This document shows positions 15,495-22,868 of a DNA stretch of 42,205 nucleotides, piece after piece. Both the position numbers and the translations under genes were made by a program. Origin of the DNA: Rhodocyclaceae bacterium (GTDB lineage: Bacteria; Pseudomonadota; Gammaproteobacteria; Burkholderiales; Rhodocyclaceae); contig JAUXOM010000125.1 of the NCBI GenBank assembly GCA_030682175.1, positions 1 through 42,205 on the forward strand, in the 5' to 3' direction. The notes under the pieces are model-generated. The model was not told the DNA's origin, did not search any database, and saw only the letters and a program-made list of their open reading frames with translations. Position 1 is the first letter of the stretch. Every line of letters starts with the position of its first letter.

Positions 15495-16295
15495 ATGAGC
15501 CCAGAAAAATTCGTACAAGTCGAAAAGGTCGGCATGAGTTTCGACACCAAGAAGGGCAAGTTCGTCGCCCTCACCGACATCCACCTGAACATCCGTCAGG
15601 GTGAGTTCGTCTCGCTGATCGGCCACTCGGGCTGCGGCAAGTCCACCCTGCTCAACCTGATCGCCGGCCTCACGCTGCCGACCTCCGGCGTGATGCTCTG
15701 CGCCGGGCGCGAGATTCCCGGCCCCGGCCCGGAACGTGCGGTGGTGTTTCAGAACCACTCGCTGCTGCCCTGGCTGAGCTGTTTCGAGAACGTCCATCTC
15801 GGCGTCGAACGGGTGTTCAGCAAGACTGAATCGAAACAGCAATTGAAGGAACGCACCACGCGCGTCCTCGAAATGGTCGGCCTTGGCCACGCCATGCACA
15901 AGTATCCGGGCGAGATCTCCGGCGGCATGAAGCAGCGCGTCGGTATCGCCCGTGCGCTGGCGATGGAGCCGAAGGTGCTGCTGATGGACGAGCCCTTCGG
16001 CGCGCTCGACGCCCTCACCCGCGCCCGCTTGCAGGATGAGCTGATGAAAATCTGCGACGCCACCCAGGCGACCGTGGTGATGGTCACGCACGATGTCGAT
16101 GAGGCGGTGCTGCTCTCCGACCGCATCGTCATGATGACCAACGGCCCGGCGGCCACCATCGGCGAAATCCTCAGCATCGATCTGCCGCGCCCGCGCAACC
16201 GCATCGCGCTGGCGCACGACCCGCGCTACATGGATTGCCGCTCGGCGGTGATCGAGTTCCTTTACGCCAAACAGAGTCACCCCATCGCCGCCTAA
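15495..16295 (+). CDS. nrtD: nitrate ABC transporter ATP-binding protein
   Basis: A 266-aa ABC ATPase. Walker A is GHSGCGKST, the Q-loop region is VVFQNHSLLPW, the signature is ISGGMKQRVGIARAL, Walker B is VLLMDEPFGALD, and the H-loop is VMVTHDVDEA. The length matches single-domain NrtD/SsuB/TauB. There is no C-terminal NrtA-like fusion as in cyanobacterial NrtC, so one gene serves as the only ATPase and probably forms a homodimer. It lies one base after nrtB and 10 bases before nirB. Confidence 0.93.
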   Translation: MSPEKFVQVEKVGMSFDTKKGKFVALTDIHLNIRQGEFVSLIGHSGCGKSTLLNLIAGLTLPTSGVMLCAGREIPGPGPERAVVFQNHSLLPWLSCFENVHLGVERVFSKTESKQQLKERTTRVLEMVGLGHAMHKYPGEISGGMKQRVGIARALAMEPKVLLMDEPFGALDALTRARLQDELMKICDATQATVVMVTHDVDEAVLLSDRIVMMTNGPAATIGEILSIDLPRPRNRIALAHDPRYMDCRSAVIEFLYAKQSHPIAA

Positions 16296-16305
16296 GGATA
16301 TCTTC

Positions 16306-18747
16306 ATGAATAAACAGAAACTCGTCATGGTCGGCAACGGCATGGCCGGCTGCCGCACCCTCGAAGAACTGCTCAAGCTCGCGCCCGATCTCTACGAGAT
16401 CACCGTGTTCGGCGCCGAGCCGCATCCCAACTACAACCGCATCCTGCTCTCGCCGGTGCTGGCCGGCGAGATGACGCTGCCCGACATCGTCCTCAACGAC
16501 CTGGACTGGTACCGCGACAACGGCATCACCCTGCACACCGGCAAGCAGGTGACGAAGATCGATCGCAAGGCACGCAAGGTCATCGCTGCCGACGGCACTG
16601 AAACCAGCTACGACAGGCTATTGCTCGCCACCGGCTCCGCGCCTTTCATCCTGCCGGTACCGGGCAAGGACCTGCCGGGGGTGATCGCCTATCGGGACAT
16701 CGCCGACACGGAAGCGATGATCGAGGCAGCCAAGCATCACAGTCACGCCGTCGTGATCGGCGCCGGGCTGCTCGGCCTGGAGGCGGCCAACGGCCTCAAG
16801 CTCCGGGGCATGGACGTCACCGTCGTGCATCTGGCCGACTGGATCATGGAACGCCAGCTCGACAAGCCCGCCGCCGACCTGCTGCAGGCCTCGCTCGAAG
16901 CCAAGGGGCTGAAGTTCCTGCTCGGCAAGCAGACGGCGGAACTGGTTGCCGGAGAAAGCGGCCGCGTCGCCGCCATCCGCTTCAAGGACGGCACGGGCAT
17001 CCCGGCCGACCTGGTCGTGATGGCCGTCGGCATCCGCCCCAATACCGCGCTGGCCGAATCGGCCGGCATCCGCTGCGAACGAGGCATCGTCGTCGACGAC
17101 ACGCTGCAGACCTACGACCCGAAGGTTTATGCCGTCGGCGAATGCGTCGCGCACCGGGGGATCGCCTACGGTCTGGTTGCCCCGCTCTTCGAACAGGCCA
17201 GGGTCTGCGCCAACCACCTCGCGCAGATGGGCATCGGCCGTTACAGCGGCTCGGTCACGTCGACCAAGCTCAAGGTCACCGGCATCGATGTGTTCTCGGC
17301 CGGCAACTTCATGGGCGGCGAGGGGATGGAAGAAATCGTCCTCGCCGATCCGTCCGGCGGCGTCTACAAGAAACTCGTCATCCAGGGTGATCATCTCGCC
17401 GGCGCCGTGCTCTACGGCGACACCGCCGACGGTGCCTGGTATTTCCAGTTGCTGAAGAACCAGCAGAGCATCGCCGCAATCCGCGATCACCTGATGTTCG
17501 GACAGAACCATGTGGGCGACGTCGGCCACTCCGGGCAGGTCAAGGCGGCCACGATGCCCGACACGGCCGAAGTTTGCGGCTGCAACGGCGTCTGCAAGGG
17601 CGACATCGTCCGCGCGATCAAGACGCATGGCCTATTTACGGTGGAGGACGTGCGCAAGCACACCAAGGCGTCGTCGAGCTGTGGCTCCTGCACCGGGCTC
17701 GTCGAACAACTGCTCGCCTCGACCGTCGGCGGTGCCTATCAGCCGTCGGACAGCAAGAACAAGCCGGTGTGCGGTTGCACGGACCACACGCATGGCGAGG
17801 TGCGGGCCGCCATCCGCGACCAGCACCTGCTGAACATTCCGGACACCCTGCGGGCGCTCGACTGGAAAACGCCGAACGGCTGCGCCACCTGCCGCCCGGC
17901 CCTCAACTACTATCTGATCTCGTCCTGGCCAAAAGAAGCCGAGGACGACCCGCAAAGCCGTTTCATCAACGAACGCGCCCACGCCAACATTCAGCGGGAC
18001 GGCACCTTCTCGGTCGTGCCGCGCATGTGGGGCGGCCTGACCACGCCGAACGAACTGCGCGTGATCGCCGCCGTCGCCGAGAAATACCAGGTGCCGACCG
18101 TCAAGATGACCGGCGGCGCGCGCATCGACCTGCTCGGCATCCGCAAGGGCGACCTGCCCAAGGTCTGGGAAGATTTGGGCAAGGCCGGGCTGGTTTCCGG
18201 CCACGCCTACGGCAAGTCGATCCGCACCGTGAAAACCTGCGTCGGCGCCGAGCACTGCCGCTTCGGCACCCAACTCTCGATGAGCATGGGCGTCAAGCTG
18301 GAGAAAATGCTCTTTGGCATGTGGGCGCCGCACAAGGTGAAACTCGCGGTCAGCGGTTGTCCGCGGAACTGTGCCGAAGCCGGCATCAAGGACATCGGCG
18401 TGATCGGTGTCGACTCGGGTTATGAGCTCTACGTCGCCGGCAACGGCGGCATCAAGACCGAGATCGCCATGTTCCTGTGCAAGGTGGGCAGTGATGCCGA
18501 GGTTCTTGAATATTCAGGAGCCTTCCTGCAGCTCTATCGCGAGGAAGCCTATTACCTCGAACGCACCTGCCACTATGTCGCAAGGGTAGGCCTCGATTAT
18601 GTGAAGCAGATCATCGTCGAGGATGCGGCGCGGCGCGGTGAACTTTACGAGCGCCTGCTGTACGCGCTGCAGGACTACGAAGACCCCTGGGCGCAGGCAG
18701 TCGCCCAGCCGGCGGCGCGCCGCGAATATGAAACCCTGGAGATATGA
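16306..18747 (+). CDS. nirB: NAD(P)H nitrite reductase, large subunit
   Basis: An 813-aa cytoplasmic enzyme reducing nitrite to ammonium. In order: an FAD/NAD(P) oxidoreductase module (VMVGNGMAGCRTLEEL near the start, VVIGAGLLGLEAANGL near 148-163, YAVGECVAHRG), BFD-like [2Fe-2S] segments (CGCNGVCKGDIVRAI and SSCGSCTGLVEQLL; then CGCTDHTHGEVRAAI and CATCRPALNYYL), and the sulfite/nitrite reductase half. The last half has CVGAEHCRFGT (from about residue 644) and SGCPRNCAEA (about 683), supplying Cys ligands for the 4Fe-4S-siroheme centre. The length is normal. An AAGGA site lies upstream of the ATG. nirD follows after four bases. Assimilatory use is inferred from linkage to nrt and nasA. Confidence 0.96.
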   Translation: MNKQKLVMVGNGMAGCRTLEELLKLAPDLYEITVFGAEPHPNYNRILLSPVLAGEMTLPDIVLNDLDWYRDNGITLHTGKQVTKIDRKARKVIAADGTETSYDRLLLATGSAPFILPVPGKDLPGVIAYRDIADTEAMIEAAKHHSHAVVIGAGLLGLEAANGLKLRGMDVTVVHLADWIMERQLDKPAADLLQASLEAKGLKFLLGKQTAELVAGESGRVAAIRFKDGTGIPADLVVMAVGIRPNTALAESAGIRCERGIVVDDTLQTYDPKVYAVGECVAHRGIAYGLVAPLFEQARVCANHLAQMGIGRYSGSVTSTKLKVTGIDVFSAGNFMGGEGMEEIVLADPSGGVYKKLVIQGDHLAGAVLYGDTADGAWYFQLLKNQQSIAAIRDHLMFGQNHVGDVGHSGQVKAATMPDTAEVCGCNGVCKGDIVRAIKTHGLFTVEDVRKHTKASSSCGSCTGLVEQLLASTVGGAYQPSDSKNKPVCGCTDHTHGEVRAAIRDQHLLNIPDTLRALDWKTPNGCATCRPALNYYLISSWPKEAEDDPQSRFINERAHANIQRDGTFSVVPRMWGGLTTPNELRVIAAVAEKYQVPTVKMTGGARIDLLGIRKGDLPKVWEDLGKAGLVSGHAYGKSIRTVKTCVGAEHCRFGTQLSMSMGVKLEKMLFGMWAPHKVKLAVSGCPRNCAEAGIKDIGVIGVDSGYELYVAGNGGIKTEIAMFLCKVGSDAEVLEYSGAFLQLYREEAYYLERTCHYVARVGLDYVKQIIVEDAARRGELYERLLYALQDYEDPWAQAVAQPAARREYETLEI

Positions 18748-18751
18748 AACC

Positions 18752-19060
18752 ATGAACGATTGGAAAAAACTCTGCGCGCTGGACGACATTCCCCGCCTTG
18801 GCAGCCGCGTCGTCAAATCGCCCAAGGGCGACATCGCGGTCTTCCGCACCGCCGACGACGAAGTCTTCGCCCTGCACGACAAATGTCCGCACAAGGGGGG
18901 GCAACTGTCGCAGGGCTTGGTCGCCGGCAAGGTCGTCACCTGCCCGATGCACTCGTGGAAGATCCAGCTCGAAAGCGGGGAAGCCGTGGCGCCTGACCAG
19001 GGGTGTGCAAAGTCCTTCGCCGTCAAGCTGACGGACGGCGTGGTGTGGATCGACGTGTGA
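18752..19060 (+). CDS. nirD: nitrite reductase small subunit (Rieske-type fold)
   Basis: A 102-aa NirD. The Rieske-like ligands are retained: CPHKGG and CPMHSWKIQL provide the C-x-H and C-x2-H pattern, as in NirD proteins that keep the [2Fe-2S] site. It associates with NirB. The start ATG at 18752 begins MNDWKKLCALDDIP, the usual NirD beginning; the longer frame overlaps nirB and is not needed. The stop overlaps the nasA start (TGATG), indicating translational coupling. Confidence 0.95.
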   Translation: MNDWKKLCALDDIPRLGSRVVKSPKGDIAVFRTADDEVFALHDKCPHKGGQLSQGLVAGKVVTCPMHSWKIQLESGEAVAPDQGCAKSFAVKLTDGVVWIDV

Positions 19061-21870
19061 TGAACCGCGACCTCGTGGAGACCCGCAGCATCTGCTGTTA
19101 TTGCGGCGTCGGCTGCGGCGTGATCATCCAGTCGGCCGGCAATCACATTGTCGGGGTCAGGGGTGATCCGGATCATCCGGCCAACTACGGCAAGCTCTGC
19201 TCGAAAGGCAACACCCTGCACCTGGCCGCCGTGCAAACCGGCCGCGCCACCGTGCCGCTGTTGCGCGAGAGCCGCACCGTCCTGCCAGCGCCGACTTCCT
19301 GGGACCGCGCCCTCGATGTCGCCGCCGAGCGCTTCGCGGCGATCATCAAAGAACACGGACCCGATGCCGTCGCCTTCTACGTCTCCGGCCAGTTGCTGAC
19401 CGAGGATTACTACGTCTTCAACAAACTGGCACGGGCGCTGGTCGGCACCAACAACATCGACTCGAACTCGCGCCTGTGCATGTCGTCGGCCGTCGCCGCC
19501 TACAAGGCGACGCTCGGTTCCGATGCGGTTCCCTGCAGCTATGCGGACATCGACCTGGCCGATCTGATGCTGATTGCCGGCTCGAATACCGCCTACGCGC
19601 ACCCCGTCGTCTTCCGCCGCATCGAGGCGGCGCGCGAGAAAAATCCAGAGCTGAAGCTCATCGTCGTCGATCCGCGTCGCACCGACACCGCCGCCGGCGC
19701 CGACCTGCATCTCGCCATCGCGCCGGGTGCCGACGCCCTGCTCTATTCGGCCATGCTCCACGTGCTGCTCTGGGAGGGCCTGACCGACAATGCCTTCATC
19801 GCGGAACACACTAGCGGATTCGGCGACCTGCGCGCCCAACTCGCCGAATTCACCCCCGGCGCGGTGGCCGCCGCCTGCGGGCTGAAAGCCGAAGAAATCG
19901 TCACCGCCGCGCGGATGTTCGGCACCGCGCAGGCCCCGCTCTCCTTCTGGTGCCAGGGCCTCAATCAGTCCATTCATGGCACCAGCAACGGTGCCGCGCT
20001 GATCCATCTGCACCTCGCCACTGGCAAGATCGGCCAACCCGGCATGGGGCCGTTCTCGCTGACCGGCCAGCCCAACGCCATGGGCGGCCGCGAAACCGGC
20101 ACGATGGCGAACCTGCTGCCCGGCCATCGCAACCTGGCCTCCGCCGCAGACCGCGCCGATCTCGCGCAGCTCTGGGGCATCCCCGCGCTGCCGGAAAAGC
20201 CCGGCAAGACGGCCGTTGAACTCTTCGATGCGCTGGCCGATGGCAGCATCAAGGCGGTCTGGATCGCCTGCACCAACCCGGCCCAGTCGCTGCCCGACCT
20301 GACGAAAGTCCGCACTGCCCTGACCAATGCTGAATTCGTCGTTGTGCAGGACGCCTGGGGCGACACGGAAACCGCGGCCTACGCCGACCTGCTGCTGCCC
20401 GCCGCGACCTGGGGCGAAAAGGACGGCACGGTGACCAACTCCGAACGCCGCATCTCGCGCGTACGCGCCGCCGTGCCGCCGCCCGGGGAGGCGCGCGCCG
20501 ACTGGCGCATCGCCCGCGACTTCGCGCTCGCGCTGGGCCAAAAAATGGAGGCCGGCGGGACGACGCCGGCAAAAGTCGGCGCTGGCGAGACGGCAACTCA
20601 AGGAGCGCGCGGCGCGGTGGGAGCGCGCGGCACGGTGAATGACTTGGCGCGCGCAGAACGCTTCGCCTTTGCTTCTCCCGCCGAGGTCTTCGCCGAACAC
20701 GTTAACACCACCGTCGGCCGCGACCTCGACATCGGCGGCCTGTCGCACGCCATACTCGATGAGCGCGGCCCGCAGCAGTGGCCCTTTCCCGCCGGCGCGA
20801 GTTCAGGAAAGGAGCGGCTCTATGAAGATCGCCGTTTCGCCAGCGCCGACTTTCGGGCGAAGTTCATCCCCATCGATACCCGCCTCACCGCCGAATCGCC
20901 CGACGCCCGCCACCCCTTCCGGCTCATCACCGGCCGGCTGCGCGACCAGTGGCACGGCATGAGCCGCACCGGCCGCATCCCGCGCCTCTACGCCCACGAA
21001 CCCGAGCCGTGCCTGCAAATCCACGCGTCCGACCTGCAACGGCGTGGCTGGCAGGCGGGCCAGTTGATGCGGGTGAAGAGCCGGCGCGGCGAAATCGTCC
21101 TGCCACTGGCGGCCAGCGATGAAGTCAAGCCGGGACAGGTTTTTCTCGCCATGCACTGGGGGCGGCGCAGCCTGTCGCATGACGGCGTCAATGCCCTGAC
21201 GCTCTCCAGTTGCGACCCCATTTCGAAGCAGCCCGAACTCAAGCACGCCGCCCTGCGCATCGCCCCGGCCGAACTGCCCTGGCGCATGCTCCTGCTGCGC
21301 GCAGCGGACAGTACGCCGGAAGCCCAGGAACAAGTGCTGCAATGGCGCGCACGCCTTGAACCGCTGCTCGCCGGCTTCGACTATGCATCCCTTACGCTGG
21401 ACGGGCGCGAACGACCACTCATCGCCCTGCGCATCGCCAGCAAAGCCCCGCTGTCGGTGGAACGCATCGAGGGGCTGGCTCAGGTGCTCGATTTGCCGGC
21501 CGATGTTTGTCTCAACTACCAGGATCCGGCCAGAAGCGTTGTCAAACGGGCGCGCATCCAGGCCGACCGACTGACCGGCATGCTGCTCGCCGGCGAAGAT
21601 GCCGCCGGTGGCTGGCTGCACACCGCGATCCGCGACGGTGTCGCCGTGGATGCTCTGCGCCGCTGGCTCTTCGCCCCCCGCGCCACACCGCCCATCGCCG
21701 CCGCCGCGCCGCGCCGCATCATCTGCAACTGCCTCGACGTGCCGGAAGACGCGATCCGCCGGGAAATCGCTGCCGGCGCCGACCTGTCTGCCTTGCAGGA
21801 AAAGCTCAAATGCGGAACCACTTGCGGTTCCTGCGTGCCGGAACTGAAAAGGATGCTGGTCAGCCGCTAG
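19060..21870 (+). CDS. nasA: assimilatory nitrate reductase, catalytic subunit
   Basis: A 936-aa molybdopterin enzyme reducing nitrate to nitrite in the cytoplasm. The N-terminal 4Fe-4S site is CCYCGVGCG (Cys12/15/19) plus CSKG. The bis-MGD body includes SNSRLCMSSAV with the expected Mo-ligand Cys, GSNTAYAHP, GQPNAMGGRE and the C-terminal molydopterin dinucleotide fold (RLITGRLRDQWHGMSRTG). A BFD-like [2Fe-2S] domain ends the protein (CNCLDVPEDAIRREI, then CGTTCGSC), as in NasA/NasC that take electrons without a separate small subunit. An odd low-complexity stretch at about residues 495-530 contains a KVGAGETA repeat copy and two 6-aa tandem units (GARGAV, GARGTV). The start ATG overlaps the nirD stop. 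Its cofactor genes moaA and mobA are at 34303. Confidence 0.95.
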   Translation: MNRDLVETRSICCYCGVGCGVIIQSAGNHIVGVRGDPDHPANYGKLCSKGNTLHLAAVQTGRATVPLLRESRTVLPAPTSWDRALDVAAERFAAIIKEHGPDAVAFYVSGQLLTEDYYVFNKLARALVGTNNIDSNSRLCMSSAVAAYKATLGSDAVPCSYADIDLADLMLIAGSNTAYAHPVVFRRIEAAREKNPELKLIVVDPRRTDTAAGADLHLAIAPGADALLYSAMLHVLLWEGLTDNAFIAEHTSGFGDLRAQLAEFTPGAVAAACGLKAEEIVTAARMFGTAQAPLSFWCQGLNQSIHGTSNGAALIHLHLATGKIGQPGMGPFSLTGQPNAMGGRETGTMANLLPGHRNLASAADRADLAQLWGIPALPEKPGKTAVELFDALADGSIKAVWIACTNPAQSLPDLTKVRTALTNAEFVVVQDAWGDTETAAYADLLLPAATWGEKDGTVTNSERRISRVRAAVPPPGEARADWRIARDFALALGQKMEAGGTTPAKVGAGETATQGARGAVGARGTVNDLARAERFAFASPAEVFAEHVNTTVGRDLDIGGLSHAILDERGPQQWPFPAGASSGKERLYEDRRFASADFRAKFIPIDTRLTAESPDARHPFRLITGRLRDQWHGMSRTGRIPRLYAHEPEPCLQIHASDLQRRGWQAGQLMRVKSRRGEIVLPLAASDEVKPGQVFLAMHWGRRSLSHDGVNALTLSSCDPISKQPELKHAALRIAPAELPWRMLLLRAADSTPEAQEQVLQWRARLEPLLAGFDYASLTLDGRERPLIALRIASKAPLSVERIEGLAQVLDLPADVCLNYQDPARSVVKRARIQADRLTGMLLAGEDAAGGWLHTAIRDGVAVDALRRWLFAPRATPPIAAAAPRRIICNCLDVPEDAIRREIAAGADLSALQEKLKCGTTCGSCVPELKRMLVSR
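19284..19297 (-). repeat. possible degenerate copy of the 23-bp repeat in nasA
   Basis: Fourteen bases (GCCAGCGCCGACTT on the plus strand) match the repeat exactly, and the flank is partly similar. The encoded LPAPTSWD is also natural for the family, so chance is possible. Confidence 0.3.
20572..20594 (+). repeat. 23-bp dispersed repeat inside nasA, sense copy
   Basis: A perfect consensus copy, read in frame as KVGAGETA inside a non-conserved linker of NasA. Confidence 0.85.
20602..20637 (+). repeat. 18-bp tandem duplication in nasA
   Basis: Two adjacent 18-base units, GGAGCGCGCGGCGCGGTG and the same with one G-to-A change, at 20602-20619 and 20620-20637. They encode GARGAV and GARGTV directly after the KVGAGETA copy. 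Confidence 0.85.
20831..20853 (-). repeat. 23-bp dispersed repeat inside nasA, antisense copy
   Basis: A minus-strand copy with one mismatch. In the gene it is read as RRFASADF. Confidence 0.7.
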
Positions 21871-22456
21871 CCCGCAGTTGCAGGATGCGCCGTGCGCCGT
21901 TGAGCACCAGCAAGGCAATCAACAGGCCGATCAGCAGGTCGGGAATGTTGGAACCGGTCCAGGCCACCAGCGCACCGGCAAGGATCACGCCGAGATTGGC
22001 GAGCACATCGTTGGTCGAGAAGATCCAGCTCGCCCGCATGTGCGCGCCGCCATCGCGGTGCCGCGCCAGCAGTGCCAGGCAGGTCACGTTGGCCACCAGG
22101 GCGAGCAGCGCGATGCCCATCATCGGCAGCGGTTCGGGCGCGCTGCCGAACAGCCAGCGCCGCACCACCTCGCTCAGGACGCCGAACGCCAGCAGCATTT
22201 GCAGCCAGCCGGACAGCCGCGCCGCGCCGAGCTGGCGGCCGGCGTGACCAACGGCGTAAAGGGCGAGCCCGTAGACCGCCGCGTCGGCAAGCATGTCCAG
22301 CGAATCGGCGATCAAACCGGTCGATTGCGCCAACCAGCCCGTGACGATTTCCACGACAAACATGAGCGCATTGATGCCGAGCAGCCAGCGCAAGGTTTTC
22401 GCTTCAGCGGTTGCGGCAGCGGCAGCGCAGCTACAGGAGTTATTGCAGTCGGTCAT
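21860..22456 (-). CDS. CDF-like cation efflux membrane protein, short form
   Basis: A 198-aa protein with a Cys-rich N-terminus (DCNNSCSC, a possible metal-binding tail) and about six hydrophobic segments of the cation diffusion facilitator fold. TGLIADSLDMLADAAVYGL in TM2 and IFSTNDVLANLGVILAGAL in TM5 carry Asp residues at the expected transport-site positions. The usual C-terminal cytoplasmic dimer domain is absent, so it is about two thirds the length of a full CDF transporter. Such short forms are seen in other genomes and are not necessarily truncated. Substrate unknown (Zn, Co, Cd or Fe possible). It is convergent with nasA; the two 3' ends overlap by 11 bases. Confidence 0.82.
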   Translation of the reverse strand: MTDCNNSCSCAAAAATAEAKTLRWLLGINALMFVVEIVTGWLAQSTGLIADSLDMLADAAVYGLALYAVGHAGRQLGAARLSGWLQMLLAFGVLSEVVRRWLFGSAPEPLPMMGIALLALVANVTCLALLARHRDGGAHMRASWIFSTNDVLANLGVILAGALVAWTGSNIPDLLIGLLIALLVLNGARRILQLRASG

Positions 22457-22474
22457 TGATGAAGCTTGGCGGTA

Positions 22475-22497
22475 AAAGTCGGCGCTGGCAGGACGGC
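22475..22497 (+). repeat. 23-bp dispersed repeat, extended intergenic copy 3
   Basis: A near-consensus copy (CAGGACGG variant). Similarity to the copy at 25755 continues about 22 bases further right (GCATG, then GGTACGGC), so the element here is about 45 bp. Its right edge touches the stop codon of the truncated toxin gene at 22520. Confidence 0.8.
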
Positions 22498-22519
22498 GTG
22501 GCCCGCATGGGGTACGGCC

Positions 22520-22687
22520 CTACTCCCCATCGACGACCCGGTAATGCACCTGCGCCGGTTCCATCACGGCATAGCTTCCGCCGAATTCCCCAAGGTTGCG
22601 CAACAATAATGCAGGGCGACGCTTGCTGGCGGACATATCCGTGAAAGGGAAAGGCACCAGAACGATGTCACCTGAGTGGTACGTCAT
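22520..22687 (-). pseudogene. truncated PemK/MazF-type toxin
   Basis: Only 55 residues. The N-terminus (MTYHSGDIVLVPFPFTDMSA, then SKRRPALLL) is the start of a PemK/MazF endoribonuclease: the first beta strands, the GDIVLVPFPFT hallmark and KRRPAL. The rest of the normally 100-115-residue fold is missing and the tail LGEFGGSYAVMEPAQVHYR does not continue the family well. The stop at 22520-22522 falls exactly where the extended 23-bp repeat begins, suggesting loss of the 3' half by a repeat-associated rearrangement. The ATG at 22687 overlaps the antitoxin stop, the usual coupling. Probably inactive. Confidence 0.65.
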
Positions 22688-22868
22688 TCCAGGCCTCGTC
22701 ATCGGCGTTGTCCCATACATGCGAGAGTGAAACCGTCTGGGCGTTTTGCCAATCGTTGAACTCCCCGCGTTCGCGTGCTTGCAGGAAGCGGACGAAATCG
22801 AGCGCTTCCCTTGCCAGTGATTCGGGCAAGGTGCCAGCAATGCGAGCGATTTGTTCGGCGATGGTCAC
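22668..22868 (-). CDS. small antitoxin (DUF2281-like) paired with the PemK-type toxin
   Basis: A 66-aa helical protein (MTIAEQIARIAGTLPESLAR, then EALDFVRFLQAR, then a polar tail ending NDVPLR). The E-x-L-x-F-V-x-F-L pattern matches the short DUF2281-type antitoxins that precede MazF/PIN toxins. The start is a GTG at 22868 with a strong AGGAGG six bases upstream. The GTGA overlaps the stop of the restriction-methylation gene, so all three genes share one leftward transcript. With the toxin truncated, this may be a residual antitoxin. Confidence 0.65.
   Translation of the reverse strand: MTIAEQIARIAGTLPESLAREALDFVRFLQARERGEFNDWQNAQTVSLSHVWDNADDEAWNDVPLR

Noticed and set aside
18514-20748. A 744-codon minus-strand frame antisense to nirB, nirD and nasA
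   Set aside because: The plus strand encodes three well-conserved proteins here; the antisense frame is a codon-bias artefact.
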